A stretch of 64,000 bases of DNA from Micromussa lordhowensis (GCA_964020085.1 OZ026604.1:7038572-7102571); one strand, 5' to 3'; shown: positions 22,166 to 32,512, counted from the first letter of the stretch. Program-made: numbers and translations. The notes: a model not told the origin generated them from the sequence alone.

Positions 22166-22520
22166 AGTTGCAATCACTCGTCAAAAAGCCTCAACGCTGT
22201 ATTGTGCTATTGATGATGTTAATCTGTGTAAATTGCTACAACAGAAAGCGAAATTACGTACTTGTCGTAGTTATTAAAAGTCTCGAACCGGAAGTCAAGC
22301 AACAGTGACCTGAAAGCTTCTGGAATGCTCAATTTCTCATGTAATATTCCAATTTGAAACCTTGCAACAATGCCATTTACTTTTTCAGAGGAGTTTCTGG
22401 AAACTTCAGGTGTACTTGTGTAAGAGCGCGAGTTTCGTCCGTAAGAGAGCAATGAAAATGCTATAAAGCTTAGTGCTGCTAAGTGCTGCGATCCGAGAAG
22501 TTGATTAATTAAGACTTAAT
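22166..22520. other. Intergenic DNA, nothing recognised
   Basis: No exon is supported; the minus-strand frame is longer in the second copy (60762-61277) but composite and without a domain. The stretch ends at the point where the second copy carries about 2 kb of extra DNA (61056-63072). Confidence 0.35.
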
Positions 22521-22650
22521 GACTGGTACCAAAGGGAACAGTGAATTTTGTTTCTCGAGAATCCCAATGTTTCCCTTGACTTCGTATCGGGAAACATATT
22601 GAGATTCGAGGGACAAAAATTCACTGTTCCCCAAGAGACCGGTAATTAAG
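22521..22650. repeat. Palindromic repeat (fold-back, about 60-bp arms)
   Basis: The arms cttaatgactggtacc...gggaacagtgaattttg...ctcgagaatcccaatgtttccc are mirrored by gggaaacatattgagattcgag...aaaattcactgttcccc...accggtaattaag. The copy at 63074-63205 is nearly identical. It probably represents a MITE. Confidence 0.6.
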
Positions 22651-22857
22651 TTATTTGTTATATCGCAAAACAAATGGGTCAAACCGGTGGAAAACAAATA
22701 GTCACTTAATGCTCTAATCACGTGCAGCAGCGGTCAATATTTCGCGGGTAACAGTGAACTGTTTTCCGTTTGACGTCATAGTTTTCGCAATGTTGCCCGC
22801 TCGTGGCATTTGGCGGTAAAAAGTTACATTGTTAGATTTCATGTGACCATGAACTAA

Positions 22858-22946
22858 CCAATGAATGGGCGCCCTGTAGCGGAAAAAACGAAAGCTATAT
22901 AACAAACCAGTTTGTTACTGTTACAGACGATTCTGAGTTCTGTATG
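22858..22946 (+). promoter_or_regulatory. Promoter-like CCAAT and TATA boxes upstream of C
   Basis: CCAAT at 22858-22862 is followed 33 bp later by TATATAA at 22896-22902. A start site would be expected near 22925-22930, about 95 bp before exon 4 of C. An ATG with G at +4 lies at 22944, but its frame closes at 23013-23015 and does not join exon 4 in frame. The arrangement is conserved at 63415-63500. It may drive C or be chance. Confidence 0.4.
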
Positions 22947-23020
22947 GTAATTCCTTACATCCTCCTTCACTTCGACAACATTTTGTACCATTTAGGTAAA
23001 CTGGTATATTGATATTTTAG

Positions 23021-24608
23021 ATCCTTCGTCATGCGATGATGCTCAGACTGTAGCGAACCAGAAGCTAACGGACGGAGAGTATCAGTTGAGAGATGGGAAG
23101 GTAAGAAAGATTTGAAAACTGAGATTGATTGAGCCTGTGCACTTCTTGATAAAACCGCAAATCACTTTACATTGCTGTAAATCAAATGCAAGTCAGCTCG
23201 GCTAATCGGCCGTTTCAGGACAGAATTACCTTTTAACATCCAAAATACCGCACAAAGAAGAAAATAATTACCTCCGAATTCAAAGATTCAATTAAGAGCT
23301 GATCCACTAGTTTCACTTCGATTCGGTACGAGAGGTTTTACGTGTTCTAACCGTTGAACATTTCGCGCATTATTCGGCTGCCAAATTCCTTTAATTTGTG
23401 AACGAAAGTCTTCTATATTTTGGAGACGGCAGAAATAATGTAGCATTCTTCATCGGCAAAATTCGACTTCGAACCCCGATAGAGTGGGTAGTTTGTAGCG
23501 ACTGCTCGAGGTTTTGAAACCCACAACGTTTGTCACGGCAACAATCAAACCACTCTACCTCTCCTCCCGCCCAACAGATTTTTTACCACCCAGATTTTTT
23601 ACCAGCCACAACCGGGGTCTTTCTCCCAACGACAAAAGGAGGCTGTGGAGAGAGAGCCCGGGGACGAGGTTGCCTTGATTGGTGGAGGAGATCGGTGTTT
23701 TGAGATTCTCAAGTCATTGCTTGGTGTAAAATTGCTTTAGGGCTAGAGGCATTGTTTCTATTGTTTGTTCTATTATTCCCTTAAAGGTTATCGAGCCATT
23801 CATGTGAGAACTTACGAGAGCTGCTAGCTACATGGCTTTTTAGTTTGCATCTGGGAATTTACCGTCCTGTATATTCTTGTCATAACTTGTTTTTTCAGTT
23901 CTAGCTAAAATAAGAAATTTACAATGTCTTTATAATTCCTGTCTCGACCAGGCATACTGTCACATGACATACGGCAAAGGCTGGACCCTTATCGCCCGAT
24001 TTTCAAACAGTGACAGTAAAAACTGGATGCGTGACGACGGACTCTGGTGGTTTGACCAACAAGTTGCCATGGGAACAACAACAGATCCATCCATTAACTC
24101 TGACATGATCTCAAAAGCTTTTTGGTTGGTAAGCGGCAGAGAGTTTAAGATCACGCGCAGTGATGACCCCAGTCACACTCCTTTGTTACAGACCACAGGT
24201 GACTGTTTGGCTGGACAAACATTCCGATCAAAAATCACAAGTTATGGCGACTTTAGAAATGGCAAAGTTTGGGCCAGTGACAAGTGCCTGGGAAGTTGCA
24301 CGGTTCAATATGGTGGTCAGTACAAGTCAACAGACGGGTTTCAACAGGCCGAGTGCAGTGGAAACATCCAAAGCGCCAACAACATCGGCTTGTGGTGTAG
24401 CTGGGGTGGTGGTGATGGATCAGTGATGATGATTGGTGGAGGAGGAAGTGCTTGTGGCCGTGCTGATCACGGGGTTGGAATAACAGAAACTGACACTCCT
24501 TCTTTTGTTGACTTAGGAACCAGGTCAACTGAATATGACTTTGGTTATGAAGCCAAGACAGGAAACGCTCCATCCCAGTCCTACTCATTAAATCTGTGGA
24601 TTCGTTGA
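23021..24608 (+). CDS. Gene C: FBG-like lectin cassette (exons 4 and 5 only)
   Basis: Exon 4 is 23021-23100 (phase 1 in, phase 0 out; acceptor TATTTTAG, donor GTAAGA) with PSSCDDAQ...DGEYQL. Exon 5 is 23952-24608, beginning AYCHM and GWTLIARFSN and ending SLNLWIR at a TGA. The eight cysteines of the domain are all present, the frame is open and no MITE is inserted, so this is the cleanest lectin exon in the window. No collagen, Ig or membrane exon of its own is visible upstream; 16-23 kb is transposon debris. It could be a truncated duplicate, a short gene with its own promoter (22858-22946), or an alternative 3' cassette for upstream exons, since the phase fits exon 3 of A or B. Confidence 0.65.
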
Positions 24609-25027
24609 GTAGGGCTAATCACTAGCTCCATCCTCAAAAAAGTTAGGTTTCAAATTATTGTTGAACTCTAAATTTGTTCTTATAAGATAATTCACAGTGA
24701 ATAAGTGTATTCACAGCAGTAAATTATGAACAAGTTGGTGCCAGACAGGACAGAGGAAACAGCCAGGAATAAATTGAAACCTTACTCAACGAGCAAAAAA
24801 AAAAAGAAAACACAACAAAGAAAACACTCAGTGACATTATTATGAAAATCATTTCAAGTGAACATTTTTTATTGTTGTCGATAAACAAGGAGAATGTAGA
24901 ATTTTTCCAACTATGCATAATAGTACACCTGTTTTGTGCAATTAGAAACGATGAATGCATGGCCAAATAAATGTGCGCATTTATTTAACAGATAGCTTTT
25001 TTGTTTGTTTTTGTTTTGATAAGCCAT
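24609..25027. other. 3' flank of gene C
   Basis: The first 80 bp match the 3' flanks of A, D and E (gctccatcctcaaaaaagtta; cttataagata). At about 24693 the match stops abruptly. I see no feature after that except an A-rich run at 24797-24810, then the retroelement begins. Confidence 0.45.
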
Positions 25028-25502
25028 TAATGCTCCCAACCCAAGAACAGCAAAAATTACACAGAGACCGAATTGTGGGATAAAGGGGTTGGGGACAAAG
25101 TGCTCCAGAAAAAACACTAGCCCAGGTCAAGTCTACAAACTAACCCTATACAAGTAAGGGTGTTCAAGGCTAAAGGAGAGGTCAATCCTCTCCAGAGAGG
25201 GGGCCATACCCCCGCCCCCCAACCCTCTCCGGGGGTCATAATCCCCACTAGAGAGGTCCTTATATCCTATCCTAGTTAGCTGAAGGAGAAGTAAATCCTC
25301 TCCAGAGAGGGGTCATAATTCCCCAATCCTCTGCAAGGGGTCAAGATCCCCAATGAAAGAGGTCCTTATCCTAAAAGATTTTCACCTAGTTGCTATGGTA
25401 ACAATGTTATAAAGCTGCACTGGGGCCCGGTACCCCAGAATAGAAGGAATAAGTGAGTCTATGGGGCAAAGGGTGACCTGTATGGGAGCACTTCATCCCC
25501 AA
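25028..25502 (-). repeat. Split direct repeat B2
   Basis: The segment runs from taatgctccca to ttcatccccaa and matches 26366-26843 almost base for base, apart from the length of a poly-C run (about 25210 versus 26550). It marks one end of the retrotransposon. Confidence 0.8.
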
Positions 25503-26106
25503 CCCATGTTTATTGAAATTCAATAAATCTGTAACTGACTTAAGCTGGTAACATAATGTCAGGAAATGTATATCAGATAATTAGAGCGTCCAAGTACCCT
25601 ATTATCTACATAGTTGACAGCATGATTAAGATTAACTCTGAAGGAACAAGAACTCTAGATGAAACCCAACCTATCAATATACTTATGGATATGATCATAT
25701 CGCCGTAAAGGAAGAGCAAGCACCCATAAAATGCGGTGCCTTGGTAATCTAATACAATACTGAGAGGTAATATGTAAAACTTGTAACGTGTTAGAAATGT
25801 ACACCATATAACTGACACTGTCCAGATATGCACACTCTACAGCAAGCAATTTAGCAGGAAAACCTGACTACGTAGGTGGACAAGTGTTTATGGTTAGCAG
25901 ACATAATAGCCCATAAAGTGATGTGCTTTAAAGCTCAATCAACTTACTCAGAGCTGATAAGCTCGAAGAGAACAATAACAGGTTTAAACCAAACAGTAAA
26001 TATGCAACTATACAAAACAGGGGACCAAGAAAAGATAGAATACAATACGAACTTCACTCTGTCACATACCATCGAGGACCCAGCAAAGTTAGGGAGGGAG
26101 GGAGGG

Positions 26107-26365
26107 AAATTTTCCGTGCAGGCTACACTGAGCAAACTAAGCTTTGTAGCACATGGCAAGAAAAACCGGCAGAATTACAATGGAAATCTACATGCATGAA
26201 GGCTAGCATGTGATTGGCCAAATGGAACGCGAGATGTTGTTTGCACGTGAAAGGAAATGACCTTTGAGCGTTACAGCCGAAGCTTTGTCCAGATAGTACG
26301 TCACGCAGTGTGATATATCTTGGTTGTCGCATTAACTTAAATTTATAAAGGTTATAAATTTGCTT
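26107..26365 (-). repeat. Split direct repeat A2
   Basis: These 259 bp equal 31122-31380 with about one mismatch. It directly abuts B1 at 26365/26366. On its other side, a gggagggagggaggg run (26092-26106) starts the unique stretch up to B2. Confidence 0.8.
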
Positions 26366-26843
26366 TAATGCTCCCAGCCCAAGAACAGCAAAAATTACAC
26401 AGAGACCGAATTGTGGGATAAAGGGGTTGGGGACAAAGTGCTCCAGAAAAAACACTAGCCCAGGTCAAGTCTACAAACTAACCCTATACAAGTAAGGGTG
26501 TTCAAGGCTAAAGGAGAGGTCAATCCTCTCCAGAGAGGGGGCCATACCCCCGCCCCCCCCAACCCCTCTCCGGGGGTCATAATCCCCACTAGAGAGGTCC
26601 TTATATCCTATCCTAGTTAGCTGAAGGAGAAGTAAATCCTCTCCAGAGAGGGGTCATAATTCCCCAATCCTCTGCAAGGGGTCAAGATCCCCAATGAAAG
26701 AGGTCCTTATCCTAAAAGATTTTCACCTAGTTGCTATGGTAACAATGTTATAAAGCTGCACTGGGGCCCGGTACCCCAGAATAGAAGGAATAAGTGAGTC
26801 TATGGGGCAAAGGGTGACCTGTATGGGAGCACTTCATCCCCAA
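26366..26843 (-). repeat. Split direct repeat B1
   Basis: This is the partner of 25028-25502. It lies between the recombinase gene and A2, the position expected for the internal repeat pair in Ngaro/PAT elements. The 324 bp from 26844 to the recombinase stop show nothing else. Confidence 0.8.
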
Positions 26844-27167
26844 AATACACACAGTGTATTCCCCAAGACGAACCACAAACAAGATTGATATTTAACCCAG
26901 CAATACTTAGATACTTCCCAGAGTGATCAATATGCGATTTCTCACCAGAACAAAAGGGGGACATGTATAGCAGAAAGCTAAAATGAAGGAAACCATGGAC
27001 TAGGGGTTGTGAGAAACAATCCTCAATCGAATCTTTAGGATGCGATGGCAGTCAGTAGTGAGAATTCGTATACAGATCACCAGGGTAGAAAAATAAACAA
27101 TTCGAAAGCCTGTTAATGAAACTAGAACTCCCCAAAAATAGGTGCGAGATGGTGTGTAGTAAAGAAA

Positions 27168-28196
27168 CTAATGAACTGTATCTTGTACAAGCCTAGTAGA
27201 GACTTCTGACAGAAGGGAATCGGGACATCGAATGTATCTCTCATAGCAATCAGAAGTCCAGCGCCCTAACGTCTTAATTAACCAGGGGGGAAGGCCCACG
27301 GACGCAGCAGTGGTAGCTGCCCCTATTCTATAGCTGTGACCTGCATATTGCATCGGGTTTACCCCAGACATGGCTAAGAGAGATCTAGTTTCGGAGGTCA
27401 AAGCATCTTTGGTTAATGGGGAGCCAGACTGATACTGAAAAAGGGGGCCGGGGGTGTTTGTCCTGCTTACTAAGTACATCTTCATAGCTTTCACTGGGCA
27501 GATAGGCTGATTTGTTTTCCCTATTAGTAAGGTATGGCCAATCCGAAATGGGTCAGTCTTAGAAATCTTCACTTGGATAGACATGTGATCTGGCTGGCTC
27601 AATGATGGGAGGAAGCGTACATCACTTGGGGAGAGATGGGTCTCGAAAGAAAACTTTGAGTTGCAAGTCAACTCCCCAAGGCGCATGAAACCAAAGAAAG
27701 CCAGGGTCATGGCAGCCCAGATCATAAGGGAGTCATAGCTAGGGGTATGTGGGATGGCAAGAAGGCAGAAAAACAGTTGAAGGTGCTGAATTGTAATAGG
27801 TAGACGAACTCTTGTGGAGCAGCCCTGCGCTCGTTTGATGCCTTTGCAAATCAGCTGTAGACGGGGATATTTTTTAAAATCCAAATCATAGCCATTCAGG
27901 ATGTGCAAGTGGCGGACAGCAGCAAGGTAGCTCTTGATAGAGGAGTACTTAATTGATCGTGCCAAGTAGGCAGCATACTGAACAAGAGTGTTTTCATCCA
28001 CTGGCATGAACTTACCAGAAGGAGGTCGATAGAGAAGGCAGAACTCAAGGAATCTTTTCTCAGCTGAGGAATAAGTCTGCTTGGTTGACGCGGCAATGGA
28101 AAGGCCCAGGTAATAGCTGATGTCATTGTTCAGATCTCCAGGAGTATGGAGGGTATTGGGCACGGAGTTTGCTCGGCATGTGGTGCTAGAGACCAA
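27168..28196 (-). CDS. Tyrosine recombinase of the retrotransposon
   Basis: The intact frame has 342 residues. The N-terminal half contains the core-binding type segment (AASTKQTYSSAEKRFLEFC, then KSYLAAVRHLH). The catalytic half shows the first Arg in GFMRLGEL, the His-x-x-Arg box in GHSYRIGAATTAA, and the nucleophile region GRWTSDCYERYIR. These are the R-H-R-Y signature residues of phage-integrase-fold recombinases, which insert the DNA copy in DIRS-order elements. It overlaps the end of the RNase H frame by about 65 nt, as is usual for compact retroelements. It is the last gene of the element, before B1. Length is normal for the class. All catalytic residues that I can identify are present. 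Confidence 0.85.
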   Translation of the reverse strand: MVSSTTCRANSVPNTLHTPGDLNNDISYYLGLSIAASTKQTYSSAEKRFLEFCLLYRPPSGKFMPVDENTLVQYAAYLARSIKYSSIKSYLAAVRHLHILNGYDLDFKKYPRLQLICKGIKRAQGCSTRVRLPITIQHLQLFFCLLAIPHTPSYDSLMIWAAMTLAFFGFMRLGELTCNSKFSFETHLSPSDVRFLPSLSQPDHMSIQVKISKTDPFRIGHTLLIGKTNQPICPVKAMKMYLVSRTNTPGPLFQYQSGSPLTKDALTSETRSLLAMSGVNPMQYAGHSYRIGAATTAASVGLPPWLIKTLGRWTSDCYERYIRCPDSLLSEVSTRLVQDTVH

Positions 28197-29974
28197 AATC
28201 TCTCCATCTGAAAGCGAGAAAGGGAGTCTGCAATCTCATTCTGTTTCCCTTCGATGTGTATGGTCTTCAAATAAAAGTTGTGTTTCAGGGTGAGAAGTGT
28301 TAAGTGTCGCATCAGATCCATTACCCTTGGGATACGGGACCGTTTCGAGTTGACAATGTGGACTACGGACTCGTTATCACAGAAAAAAAATAATGCGTTT
28401 GTTAGCAAAGGCATCCCCCCACAAGTGGCAAGCTACCACAATGGCAAACAGTTCTTGCCAAGCAATACTTATGCCTGGCTGATCTAGCTGTTGATGGGTT
28501 TGCCAACAGCCTTGAAACCATCTGTGGCCAAAAATCCCTCCAAACCCCAAGGTGCCAGAAGCATCGGTGTAGAGTTCTAAAGAATGAGAGTCTACCCATG
28601 AAGTTGATAAGAAAAGGGCAGCCCCATTCCAGTGGGAAATGAATGTTTTCCAAGTTTGAAGATCCTTGAAGAACCCAGAACTTAACTTAATGTGGTGGTG
28701 GGGTTGGGAGACATTACGAGTAAGCTCAACCATACGTTGCAAGAAGGGTCTGCCTGGAGGTACAACTTTGCACGCAAAATTTAATGTTCCTATCAGTGAC
28801 TGCAACTCTTTAAGGGTACAAGATTGCCTGCTTTCAAAGGAAGCAAGGGATGCCTGGATTCGTTCGACTTTATCAAGAGGTAGCCTGGCTTCCATCTTGT
28901 CTGAATCAAGGATTATGCCCATGAACTCTAAGACATTGTCTGGGCCTTGGGTTTTGTTATTTGCCACAGGGATACCAAGATTTCTGAATGTGAGGAGCAT
29001 GCTAGACAGGCTAACCTGACACGCCTGGCTTTGTGGGGGGGAAGGGGACGCAGGCTCAATAATTAAAAAGTCGTCCAAAATGTGGCAAACAAATGAAATA
29101 TAGCACTTGTTCAGAAGAATCCACTCGACAGCGTCTGATAACATATTAAAGAGGAAGGGTGCACTCCTGAGCCCAAATGGAAGAACTTTGTCATAATAAT
29201 AGTTGCCATCCCAAAACATGCCAAAAGCTCATAGTCCGAGGGTTTGAGAGGAATAAGTCGAAAGGCTGACTCGACATCCGTTTTGGCAAGAAAACAGCCT
29301 CTGCCATGACAGAGAATTCCCTGAATGGCATTGTCAATGGTGATGTACTGCAGGCTATGGTCTTCTTTTGAGATGGAGTAATTGATGCTTGTAGCCCCAG
29401 ACTTAGGAAAGGACAGGTGAAATATAGTTCGGAACTTAGTAGAATGCTTCTTGGGCACAAGACCTATAGGAGACACTTGCAAGTTGGGGAAAGGTGGAGT
29501 AGAAAAGGGGCCAGCTACCCTCCCTAGAGCAACTTCCTTAGCTAAATTTTCAGAAACAATTTCAGGCTGTGCTAAAGCTGTGGGTAGATTTTTGGAAAAC
29601 CTAGCAGTGCGAGAACTAGTGTAGCCAATGTCAGCCCCAGTTATAAGATAACTACACAACTTAGTAACAAAGATGCGATCAGGATGCTCCCTAAGTACCT
29701 TATCAAGTTCAGTTACATTAACAGGGGTGGGGAGGGGTGTCATCGGTTCCTTACTTATATTTACGGGAGGAACTGGACTTAGAGTTCCCTTGGTCTTTGT
29801 CTCTGTCCCGGTCACCCTCTCGGGGTTTGGGAAGGGAAGGGCAGTCACACCCGGGGTGAGCCCCCCGGCACCGGTTACAAATGTGCTCGTACCAGCACGT
29901 ATTTCTGGTGCATGACCCAGACCTGTTATAGATATTGCAGGTGCCTGATCTGAATGAGCCCTTTGAGTTGGCAC
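28130..29974 (-). pseudogene. Reverse transcriptase-RNase H polyprotein of the retrotransposon, frameshifted
   Basis: Three overlapping frames cover one polymerase. 29974-29111 carries the N-terminal part and RT motif A (FLAKTDVESAFRLIPL). 29219-28377 carries motif B (GLRSAPFLFN), the catalytic HILDDFLI box and the RNase H start (ELYTDASGTLG). 28414-28130 carries the RNase H middle (CDNESVVHIVN) and end (NEIADSLSRF). Frame changes fall near 29205 and at an A8 run at 28381-28388 (the latter might be a sequencing error). The order RT, RNase H, recombinase is the DIRS/Ngaro order. The N-terminal part overlaps the end of gag in another frame. The copy as written cannot make an intact polymerase. 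Confidence 0.8.
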
Positions 29975-31061
29975 TGCTGCTTGAGCCAGTTGAGGGTCCT
30001 TTAGGGAAAAGAGGATATTCCTCTCTCAATACTCCTGGGTGTACTGTAAAAATGGTAAGCCATAATTGGCTGTCAATTGTGGACCATACTAAAGATTTGT
30101 TTTTGCTTGCCTTCTGCCTAAACTTGTAGTCATATATGACCCATCCCAGCCCCTTATGTACCCGAGCTGCGTATCTAATGAGGCTTAAATATTGCAGTAA
30201 TTCTTGTGACCGCAAGGGAAATTTGTCAGTAAAAACACTTAAATAAGTTGTAAAGGCATTAGTCCACTGTTCGATGTCCGTGATGGACGTAGAGGCTTTC
30301 GTTTTCTTTGACACCTTGATCACAGAATTTTCAAGTGACAACGAGACGTTGTCCTCTTCGTCATGCAATGACAAGTTTTGGGGAAGAAGCTTGGAAAGGT
30401 CAAAAAACTCACCAGATTGGATTTCTTTAACATAATTCATCGGAATCTCCTGAAAAGGTGCTCCGTGACGACATGGCGTTGATGTGAGCGACCCATCGTT
30501 TGGTTGTAGACTCTGTAAAGCTTGTAAGGGGTGTTGTTGTTCCTGTGGGCCTAAAATGGCGGCAACTCCAGCGGTATCTTGGCTCACGGCCTGGGCTGAT
30601 GGAGTCACCTGTGAAGAAGACGGTGCCTGTGACTGCGAAACTCTTGTAGCTGCACGAGCAGCCTCCCTGGCGATGTCTCTGGCTGCGGCTGCAACGGAAT
30701 CTTGAACTAGTCGCTTGATTTCGGTGATTTGCTCCTCCGTGAATGCGTTGGGATTCGCGCGCTGCTGAACAGGAAGACCAGTGGGAGGTAATTGTCGGTT
30801 AACCGATGGATCATTTGGAACGGCGGCCGATACTATACCGGCGTTTTTAAGTCGGTTCTCCAGGGTCGTACGACGACCAAGGGCAGATAGGCCGTTGCGT
30901 CGGCAAAGTTCTTGTAGTTGTGCTGTAGTCAGTTGTCGAAAGATGGCGGCGCCGAGGTACATATTTGTTTGTGAATTTCCATCGCCTGGGCGAGTCGTAG
31001 CCGTCCGTCTAGGTGGCATAATGCGACCGCAAGTAATCTGAGCAATGAACTTAACTCTCAC
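29751..31061 (-). CDS. Gag-like protein of the retrotransposon with SAP-like and zinc-finger regions
   Basis: The frame has 436 residues. Residues about 34-72 (FRQLTTAQLQELCRRNGLSA, then TTLENRLKNAG) look like a SAP-type helix-extension-helix nucleic-acid binding motif. A Gln/Ala-rich low-complexity linker follows. Near residues 385-420 there is a C-x8-C-x4-C-x3-H zinc finger (CNIYNRSGSC...CWYEH) and a second Cys-rich stretch (CNRCRGAHPGCDC), as in nucleocapsid-like ends of DIRS-order Gag proteins. Its 3' end overlaps the polymerase frame. The first ATG (31061) lies 61 bp inside repeat A1's edge; a second Met-Pro-Pro start 14 codons later is equally plausible. Role: packaging of element RNA (from family knowledge). 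Confidence 0.7.
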   Translation of the reverse strand: MRVKFIAQITCGRIMPPRRTATTRPGDGNSQTNMYLGAAIFRQLTTAQLQELCRRNGLSALGRRTTLENRLKNAGIVSAAVPNDPSVNRQLPPTGLPVQQRANPNAFTEEQITEIKRLVQDSVAAAARDIAREAARAATRVSQSQAPSSSQVTPSAQAVSQDTAGVAAILGPQEQQHPLQALQSLQPNDGSLTSTPCRHGAPFQEIPMNYVKEIQSGEFFDLSKLLPQNLSLHDEEDNVSLSLENSVIKVSKKTKASTSITDIEQWTNAFTTYLSVFTDKFPLRSQELLQYLSLIRYAARVHKGLGWVIYDYKFRQKASKNKSLVWSTIDSQLWLTIFTVHPGVLREEYPLFPKGPSTGSSSSANSKGSFRSGTCNIYNRSGSCTRNTCWYEHICNRCRGAHPGCDCPSLPKPREGDRDRDKDQGNSKSSSSRKYK

Positions 31062-31121
31062 ACCGAATACGTTCAGTAGCTTGTGAATGAAGAACAGTAT
31101 GTGAGGATAAACTTTCGTTGC

Positions 31122-31380
31122 AAATTTTCCGTGCAGGCTACACTGAGCAAACTAAGCTTTGTAGCACATGGCAAGAAAAACCGGCAGAATTACAATGGAA
31201 ATCTACATGCATGAAGGCTAGCATGTGATTGGCCAAATGGAACGCGAGATGTTGTTTGCACGTGAAAGGAAATGACCTTTGAGCGTTACAGCCGAAGCTT
31301 TGTCCAGATAGTACGTCACGCAGTGTGATATATCTTGGTTGTCGTATTAACTTAAATTTATAAAGGTTATAAATTTGCTT
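31122..31380 (-). repeat. Split direct repeat A1 (5' end of the retrotransposon)
   Basis: These 259 bp are the partner of 26107-26365. They form the upstream end of the element on the minus strand and should contain its promoter. The gag frame starts 61 bp downstream. Confidence 0.8.
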
Positions 31381-31830
31381 ATAATCAATTACTTATTAAC
31401 CTCCAACATTTGGTCTTAACGGGAAAATCTCAAACCTCGGCCTTGCCATGTTAACCTCGCTGTCGCTAGATCAATACGGCCAGGTCTCGGTTTAAGATTT
31501 TGTTGTAAAGAGATCAATCTCAGTATGTAATAAATAGTTCTTTGCACGCTACCTCACTTTTATGGAAAATAAGTGTAAATACTGCACTGTACATGCACCA
31601 AAGCCCGACATGTAAAACCCCTAAAACCTCTCATAAGGAAAATAGAATATGATTTTTTCCGACCGCTTTGCAGTCATTTCATAGGCAGTAGCTTTACCAG
31701 TCTTTAACCAATAACCTAGAATTCCCCGAAAAGCATTTCACCAAACCAAATAAATTGAACTAACAAAACCACAGGTAGCCCAAGCAACACAATATGACAC
31801 CGAATTATAAGGATTTGTATGGGATTTTTT

Positions 31831-32512
31831 ACAAGATATCCATGGAGTTAAACGTGAACATTCTCAATAAAATGACTTACCTTATTCCATACGTGTTTTG
31901 TTTGCTCCTGGTTTGGTTGTTTTACCAATTTAACTTGATATAAGCGCCTTTTTTGAATCCCGGTTTTCCCTTCTTAAAGAGAGGACAAGGCGAAACACTT
32001 CAGTTGGGATAGCCTCCCAAACGAAGCCAAAACTCCCAGACTAAAATGTACCAAACGAAGTCAAAAATCTCAGGCCTCAAAATGTACCCACGGCCACAAA
32101 TCCATCGCAGAGTTCAAGAGCAAAGGTTGATCTTTCATTTCAATTCTCCAGCCCTTCGAACGACGCCAGGTGGCTCTTCGTGTCCCCGACCGTTGAATTA
32201 CAAATATTGTGAGGAACTGTAATGGAAGCCAGCAAAATTTTGTCCAGAGCATACGAAGACAAAGAAAATGTCGCCGGCAAATTGAGCTCCGTTTTGCTGC
32301 ACGATTTGAATTTTTGGCTTCGTTTGGGAGGCTGTCCCGACTTTCGCCTTGTTTCGCCTTGTCCTCTCTTTATGAAGGGAAAACAGGAATTCAAGAAAGT
32401 CGCTCAAGTCTAATAACCACACCAGGAACAAACAAAACACGTATGGAATAAGGAAAGTTATTTTTATTGAGAATTTACACTTTTAGCTACCCCCATGGAT
32501 GTCTTGTAGAAA
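31831..32512. repeat. Fold-back element with about 165-bp imperfect inverted arms
   Basis: The left arm 31831-32001 (ccatggagttaaacgtgaac; ccttattccatacgtgtttt; gagaggacaaggcgaaac) is matched in reverse by 32349-32512. The loop of about 345 bp also contains paired segments (cctcccaaacgaagccaaaa against ttttggcttcgtttgggagg). It has no coding capacity. It is a fold-back or MITE-like repeat. Ends not resolved. Confidence 0.55.

Larger units (their letters stand above)
25028..31380 (-). mobile_element. Tyrosine-recombinase retrotransposon (DIRS-order, Ngaro/PAT-like split direct repeats)
   Basis: Read on the minus strand: repeat A1 (31380-31122), gag, RT-RNase H, tyrosine recombinase, repeat B1 (26843-26366), repeat A2 (26365-26107), a 604-bp unique stretch, repeat B2 (25502-25028). 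A1=A2 (both 259 bp) and B1=B2 (478/475 bp) are nearly identical, the split direct repeat plan known for Ngaro and PAT elements. There are no LTRs, and a recombinase replaces the DDE integrase. The near identity of the repeats implies recent insertion, although the polymerase ORF carries two frameshifts. No target duplication is expected for this class. Confidence 0.8.

Noticed and set aside
27168..28196. Phage or integron integrase from bacterial contamination
   Set aside because: It lies behind gag and RT-RNase H frames within split direct repeats, as in DIRS-order retrotransposons.
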